Shown here: piece by piece, positions 60,357 through 64,000 of the stretch
Layout of the letters: every line of letters begins with the position of its first letter
Numbering within the stretch: position 1 is the stretch's first letter
Source of the DNA: Bacteroidota bacterium
GTDB lineage: Bacteria > Bacteroidota > Bacteroidia > Bacteroidales > JAAUTT01
DNA: 64,000 nucleotides
Assembly (NCBI GenBank): GCA_021779665.1
Contig: JAJYAG010000014.1
Span: forward strand, 1 to 64,000
Reading direction: 5' to 3'
Notes under the pieces: generated by a model
The model's input: the letters and a program-made list of their open reading frames with translations, nothing else
Database searches by the model: none
What the model was told of the DNA's origin: nothing
Made by a program: the position numbers and the translations under genes

Positions 60357-61763
60357 ATGATAGAGGATAGAAGAAAAGTTACCTGGGCATCTTATAAAAA
60401 TACTTTCCGGAGAATTCACATAATAACTATTTCAGTTCTGATTCTTGGAATTGGTGTAGACTTTATAAATCAGGAACTATTTTTTTATACATATTATATC
60501 GATTTTTTAACTATTCTTTTGTGGATTGTAGCGCTTGTATTGTTGGTTACAAAAAAGTGTAAACCCTCGGTTTGCTTTGGAATTGCAGCCTACGGGTTAT
60601 GTTTTAATATTCTGGTTTCTATTGCTGAGAGCTCAGATTTGACAAATATCCTGATCCACTTTAACCGGAATACCGTTTTTCTGGCCTTAATTCTGACACT
60701 TACTGCATATTTCGTTAATAAGTATCATGCATTTGTTATGGCTGGTATTTATGTGCTTTTTGTTGTGATTTATTCAATCATCAAAACGCCGGTTCTCTTG
60801 GAAAGTTCCATAACGGTTATGTTTGCTGTTGTGGCCTATTCTTTTATCATTTACTTTTTTGTTCAGCTTCAGGAACGCACACAGGACGAACTGAATGACA
60901 TAAACAACCAGGTGATGATGCAGAACGAAGAGTTAACCCAGCAGCAGGAGGAAATTACCACGCAGAAGGATGAGTTGTCCCGGCAGAAGTTACTTATTGA
61001 AAGCCGCAACAACGAAATCCTGGACGGTATAAGGTTTGCCAAAAGCATTCAGGAGTCAGTTTTATCCAAAGAATCGGATATTGCAAAATATTTCAGTCAG
61101 CACTTTGTTATTTCAAAGCCTAAATCAGTTATTTCGGGCGACTTTTTCTGGGTCAAGGAATGGAAAGGAAGACTCTATCTTTCGTTGATTGATTGCACCG
61201 GGCACGGAGTTCCTGGCGCTCTGGTTAGTATGCTCGCAAATATGTATCTGGGACGTGCTTTTATTGAACTTGAAAATCCATCGCCCGACAAAATTTTGAA
61301 CTATATAAGTAATGCCATTGCCCAGGAAATCAGGCTTGTTGATAATTTTCATTCGCGGATTGGAATGGACATCGCCTGCGTTTGTTTCGATTTTGAAAAA
61401 ATGGAAATGGAATATGCAGCTGCCTTTAGCCCTTTATATATGATACGCAGAGACAATCTGACCCAGTTTGAACCTACCAAGCTAATGATTGGTTTTGCAA
61501 AGGACGAAAAACTGGAATATAAAAATGAATTAATCCATTTGAAAAAAGGTGATCGTATTTACCTGTTTAGCGATGGAATAACTGATCAGTTTGGAGGAAG
61601 TCTGGATAAAAAATTTGGGTATAAACGCTTCCGAAATGCATTAGTTGATACTAACCACAAATCAATGGAAATGCAAAAGGAATTGTTTCATAAAAAATGG
61701 TTAAATTGGAAGTCCGATCAGATACAAACAGACGATATTTTACTGATTGGAATTGAGATTTAA
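60357..61763 (+). CDS. membrane SpoIIE-type serine phosphatase
   Basis: A 468-residue protein with six or so membrane helices in residues 20-170, a coiled coil at about 175-225 (TQDELNDINNQVMMQNEELTQQQEEITTQKDEL) and a PP2C/SpoIIE domain at about 245-468. Metal-binding Asp residues are visible in VISGDFFWVKEWKGRLYLSLIDCTGHGVPG (D262 and D279) and LFSDGITDQFGG near residue 420. It probably senses a signal in or across the membrane and dephosphorylates an anti-sigma-antagonist-like partner, which is not in this window. AGGAG lies directly beside the ATG. Confidence 0.9.
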   Translation: MIEDRRKVTWASYKNTFRRIHIITISVLILGIGVDFINQELFFYTYYIDFLTILLWIVALVLLVTKKCKPSVCFGIAAYGLCFNILVSIAESSDLTNILIHFNRNTVFLALILTLTAYFVNKYHAFVMAGIYVLFVVIYSIIKTPVLLESSITVMFAVVAYSFIIYFFVQLQERTQDELNDINNQVMMQNEELTQQQEEITTQKDELSRQKLLIESRNNEILDGIRFAKSIQESVLSKESDIAKYFSQHFVISKPKSVISGDFFWVKEWKGRLYLSLIDCTGHGVPGALVSMLANMYLGRAFIELENPSPDKILNYISNAIAQEIRLVDNFHSRIGMDIACVCFDFEKMEMEYAAAFSPLYMIRRDNLTQFEPTKLMIGFAKDEKLEYKNELIHLKKGDRIYLFSDGITDQFGGSLDKKFGYKRFRNALVDTNHKSMEMQKELFHKKWLNWKSDQIQTDDILLIGIEI

Positions 61764-61773
61764 CTATTTATTT

Positions 61774-62256
61774 ATGGACTATATAATAAGAAACATTGAA
61801 CCAGGAGATAACCCCAGCTTAGCCAAAATTATAAGAAGTTCCCTGGAAGAATTCAAAGCAAACAAAAAAGGTACAGTTTACTACGATGAGAGTACTGATC
61901 ATTTGAGTGATTTATTCAAAACCACGGGAAGCCGCTATTTTGTGGCTTTTGCCGGAAATAAAGTTCTGGGCGGAGCCGGCATTTTTCCTACTGAGGGACT
62001 GCCTGAAGGGATGAGCGAACTGGTAAAAATGTATCTGCTTCCTGAAGCCCGTGGACTTGGAATTGGAAGTGCATTAATTAATGAATGTATAAAATTTGCA
62101 AAAAGTATCGGAATCCATACCATTTATATTGAAACCCTTCCCGAATTATCTACAGCAGTAAAAGTTTACGAGCATCTTGGCTTTCGATATTTGGATAAAC
62201 CCATGGGCGATTCCAAACATTGCGGATGCAGTTTATGGATGATAAAGCATGTATAG
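61774..62256 (+). CDS. GNAT-family N-acetyltransferase
   Basis: A 160-residue acetyltransferase from ATG 61774. The acetyl-CoA loop is LLPEARGLGIGSALINECIKFAKSIG (about residues 85-110), followed by FRYLDKP. It starts 10 bases after the phosphatase stop and is probably cotranscribed. A longer in-frame start at 61747 overlaps the phosphatase by 17 bases and adds no family residues. Substrate unknown. Confidence 0.87.
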   Translation: MDYIIRNIEPGDNPSLAKIIRSSLEEFKANKKGTVYYDESTDHLSDLFKTTGSRYFVAFAGNKVLGGAGIFPTEGLPEGMSELVKMYLLPEARGLGIGSALINECIKFAKSIGIHTIYIETLPELSTAVKVYEHLGFRYLDKPMGDSKHCGCSLWMIKHV

Positions 62257-62396
62257 ATTCGTTACATGTTGATTTTCAATTTTTTATTATTGATTATTGA
62301 TTTTTAATTTTTTTCATCAAAACATGTTGAATAAATATGTTTTTTGGCATGCATTTTGTTTTAATAAAACCAAGTTCTTTGATTGATAAAAATGCT

Positions 62397-62423
62397 TTAT
62401 ACCCTTTTTTAAAAAGGGTATAA
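62397..62423. repeat. AT-rich palindrome in a 318-base gene-free gap
   Basis: TTATACCCTTTTT and AAAAAGGGTATAA flank a single base, a perfect 13-bp inverted repeat. It lies in the 62257-62574 gap, which is very AT-rich and shows no gene. It could be a terminator for the GNAT gene or a cruciform site; the loop would have to open. Confidence 0.5.
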
Positions 62424-62574
62424 ATTAATTTTGGTTTTTGAAATTAATTTTAATTTAAAATTAAATAGGGGTTAATCCTCAGTTTCTACTAATTCACTAC
62501 CGATATAAGAAAAAATACTAAAAAGTAGAATTGAGTTTTTTATTTTAATATATGTTTAACCAAATTTAATTTTT

Positions 62575-63168
62575 ATGAAAACAGTTAAATTTTTTGTAGT
62601 TGCCGTAGTTAGCGGCTTAATGTTAGTTTCATCTGTTAATGCTTCAGAAGGTAGTAAACCCGGTAAAGCAGCAGTAAATCCAAGTAACGAAATCAGAAAC
62701 CAGATTGTAAATGCTCTCTCTGATGTTGCAGCAGTGAATGAAGAAGTTGTGATTCGCTTTGCTGTTTCCGAAAAGAAAGGTTTTGAGCTGTTAAAGGTTG
62801 AAGGATCCGACAAGGAAGTGGTTAACGTTGTGAAATCAGAATTGGCAAATGAAAAGATTTTTGCACCTGCTGATATGAATGGCGTTTATTCCTTAAAGGT
62901 TCGTTTTTCCGATGCCAATACTTTTGCTCTCAGCGATCCTGCCGCTTTATTGCGTAGCGAACTGGCCGCTGTACTTTCGGATGTTACAGTTACTGAACCG
63001 GCTTCGGTAAAGGTTGCTTTTTCGGTGTCCGACAGCAATGTAATTGTAAAAAAGGTTGAAGGAAACAACAAAGCGTTAGTTTCGGATGTAGAAAAAGTAT
63101 TATCTGAAAAGAAAATTGTTGCTCCAACCGAAATTGCCGGAAACTATCAGGTTGTTGTTAAATTTTAA
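62575..63168 (+). CDS. exported protein of two tandem homologous domains
   Basis: A 197-residue protein with a signal peptide (MKTVKFFVVAVVSGLMLVSSVNA-S). Residues 39-112 and 125-197 are two copies of one beta-rich domain: IRNQIVNALSDV, VVIRFAVS, LLKVEGSDKEVVNVVKSEL and VYSLKVRF versus LRSELAAVLSDV, VKVAFSVS, VKKVEGNNKALVSDVEKVL and YQVVVKF. It recalls the short tail domain of TonB-like or energy-transducer proteins, but without a membrane anchor. Function unknown. A terminator follows. Confidence 0.78.
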   Translation: MKTVKFFVVAVVSGLMLVSSVNASEGSKPGKAAVNPSNEIRNQIVNALSDVAAVNEEVVIRFAVSEKKGFELLKVEGSDKEVVNVVKSELANEKIFAPADMNGVYSLKVRFSDANTFALSDPAALLRSELAAVLSDVTVTEPASVKVAFSVSDSNVIVKKVEGNNKALVSDVEKVLSEKKIVAPTEIAGNYQVVVKF

Positions 63169-63180
63169 TTAAATCATTTT

Positions 63181-63205
63181 AAAACTCGGACAATATGAGT
63201 TTTTT
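63181..63205 (+). terminator. intrinsic terminator
   Basis: AAAACTC (63181-63187) pairs with GAGTTTT (63197-63203) across a nine-base loop, followed by T. It lies 12 bases after the stop of the tandem-domain gene. Confidence 0.75.
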
Positions 63206-63382
63206 AAAAAATACCACAAAACCCACATACCTAGCTTTGGCCCAAAAGGAAGGCTGGTACGGTGGGTTAAACCAACAAAAAAATAAAATCACCATTCTGT
63301 AATTCCAATCCTCTTTTACTATTCTTTGGCACTTGCACTTTAAAATAATCGCTCTTTTTTTATTTCGAAGCAGTTTTGATGC

Positions 63383-63390
63383 TATTTTTG
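63383..63390 (+). promoter_or_regulatory. candidate -7 element for the PAP2 gene
   Basis: TATTTTTG (TAnnTTTG), 27 bases before the ATG at 63418. The -33 region has only a weak match. Confidence 0.4.
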
Positions 63391-63417
63391 CAGCGATTTT
63401 TTTTAGATCTGACTTTT

Positions 63418-64000
63418 ATGAAAAAGCTTATTCTTTTAGTTCTTATATTACTTAAAATCAGTTTTGTTTCATCCCAGGAAATAAAATACCTTAATAAATC
63501 CGATATAAACGATAGTCTGGCAAATGCTAAAACCTACAGTTTTAGCGATTCTTTATCGTATTACTATGTTAAGCCAAAACCATTTCAGTATGTTAAACAT
63601 TCTTTACAGGACCTTTATCTCACGCCTAAAGTAATCTTTAAAAAGGAAAGCGTTGTTCCTGTTTTGGGTGTCACCGCCTCCACCTTGTTACTTATAGCAT
63701 ACGACGAGAAAATCACCGGGGCTGTGCAGCAATTCAGCCGGTATATCAACCTCTCTCCCGAAAACAATGCCAAAAACATATCGCCCGTTGATGGAATGCC
63801 ATTTTTTGTACCCACCGATTTAAGTTCTGGCTTGTATTATATTGGCGATGGTATTACTGAAATAGCTGTAAACAGTGGCTTTTATATTTATAGTTTAATT
63901 ACAAAAGATCCGCGTGCCCGTCAAACCGCCTCCCAGTTAAGTGAGGGGATGATAGCTACAGGTATTTATGTTCAGATTTTTAAGCATTTAACCGGAAGAA
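63418..64000 (+). CDS. exported PAP2-like phosphatase, 5' part
   Basis: The frame starts at ATG 63418 with a signal peptide (MKKLILLVLILLKISFVSSQE) and stays open to the window end, giving 194 codons. Later residues read LTPKVIFKKESVVPVLGVTASTLLLIAYDEKITG, GDGITEIAVNSGFYIYSL and IATGIYVQIFKHLTGR. The last part fits the start of a PAP2 acid-phosphatase motif (K-x6-RP), so it likely dephosphorylates a lipid phosphate. The gene is cut by the window edge; the catalytic His residues are beyond it. Confidence 0.75.
   Translation, partial: MKKLILLVLILLKISFVSSQEIKYLNKSDINDSLANAKTYSFSDSLSYYYVKPKPFQYVKHSLQDLYLTPKVIFKKESVVPVLGVTASTLLLIAYDEKITGAVQQFSRYINLSPENNAKNISPVDGMPFFVPTDLSSGLYYIGDGITEIAVNSGFYIYSLITKDPRARQTASQLSEGMIATGIYVQIFKHLTGR

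Overview
The window looks like chromosome from a Bacteroidota species, probably of the Bacteroidales/Marinilabiliales type. I infer this from several signs: TAnnTTTG -7 promoter elements, A-rich start regions with few Shine-Dalgarno sites, a type IX secretion C-terminal domain, a TonB-dependent receptor with a carboxypeptidase-like N-domain, many SPII/Sec-exported proteins, and lineage-typical genes such as short IorA/IorB, butyrate kinase, long PPi-like phosphofructokinase and the acetyl-type MetA. I saw no rRNA, tRNA, phage, insertion sequence or CRISPR array. The sequence alone does not allow a genus call.

Layout. 1-5.9 kb: housekeeping (rsmE; an SPFH / ribbon-helix-helix / zinc-ribbon operon; an ECF sigma factor with a 59-residue partner; uvrA). 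5.9-7.3 kb: an accessory pocket of three small membrane-protein genes framed by short palindromes, then a 12-unit 21-bp tandem array. 7.3-11.7 kb: a Crp regulator, a secreted DUF1080 protein and a four-gene operon of two LVIVD-repeat and two paired beta-barrel-like proteins. 11.8-20.1 kb: metA, fluC-DUF190, a cupin gene without a normal start codon, zwf-pgl-esterase, a RibD-like reductase and an FGE-like protein. 20.3-25.4 kb: exported proteins of mostly unknown role (a cysteine-free thioredoxin-like protein, TPR, an NlpC-like fold, a metallopeptidase-like protein with a broken active site) and nth. 25.5-30.2 kb: an unrecognised two-domain protein, nitronate monooxygenase-like enzyme, a divergent butyrate kinase and phosphofructokinase. 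30.4-40.6 kb: a T9SS protein made of four CBM6-like domains, citrate synthase, an aminotransferase, a RES-Xre toxin-antitoxin pair, iorAB and yjbQ. 40.6-54.7 kb: a TonB receptor, nitrilase, a glycan cluster (pectate lyase, HEAT-DUF1080-DUF1080, Gfo/Idh/MocA oxidoreductase), asnB and GH29 fucosidase. 54.7-64 kb: folE, an RlmD/TrmA-like methyltransferase, acs, a VOC protein, a methyltransferase, a SpoIIE-type phosphatase, a GNAT protein, a duplicated-domain secreted protein and the start of a PAP2 phosphatase that runs off the window.

How the parts fit. The metabolic genes describe a heterotroph that breaks down plant or algal glycans outside the cytoplasm (pectate lyase, fucosidase, DUF1080/Idh pair, CBM protein) and handles the products through glycolysis, the oxidative pentose phosphate branch and acyl-CoA/acyl-phosphate chemistry (acs, buk, ior, citrate synthase). 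A striking non-coding theme is degenerate period-7 repeats in many intergenic gaps. The 21-bp array seems to be a phased version of the same repeat family.

I did not find a complete new defence or mobile system. The strongest candidates for undescribed biology are the 25.5 kb two-domain protein, the LVIVD/barrel operon, the HEAT-DUF1080 oxidoreductase operon and the heptamer repeat family.
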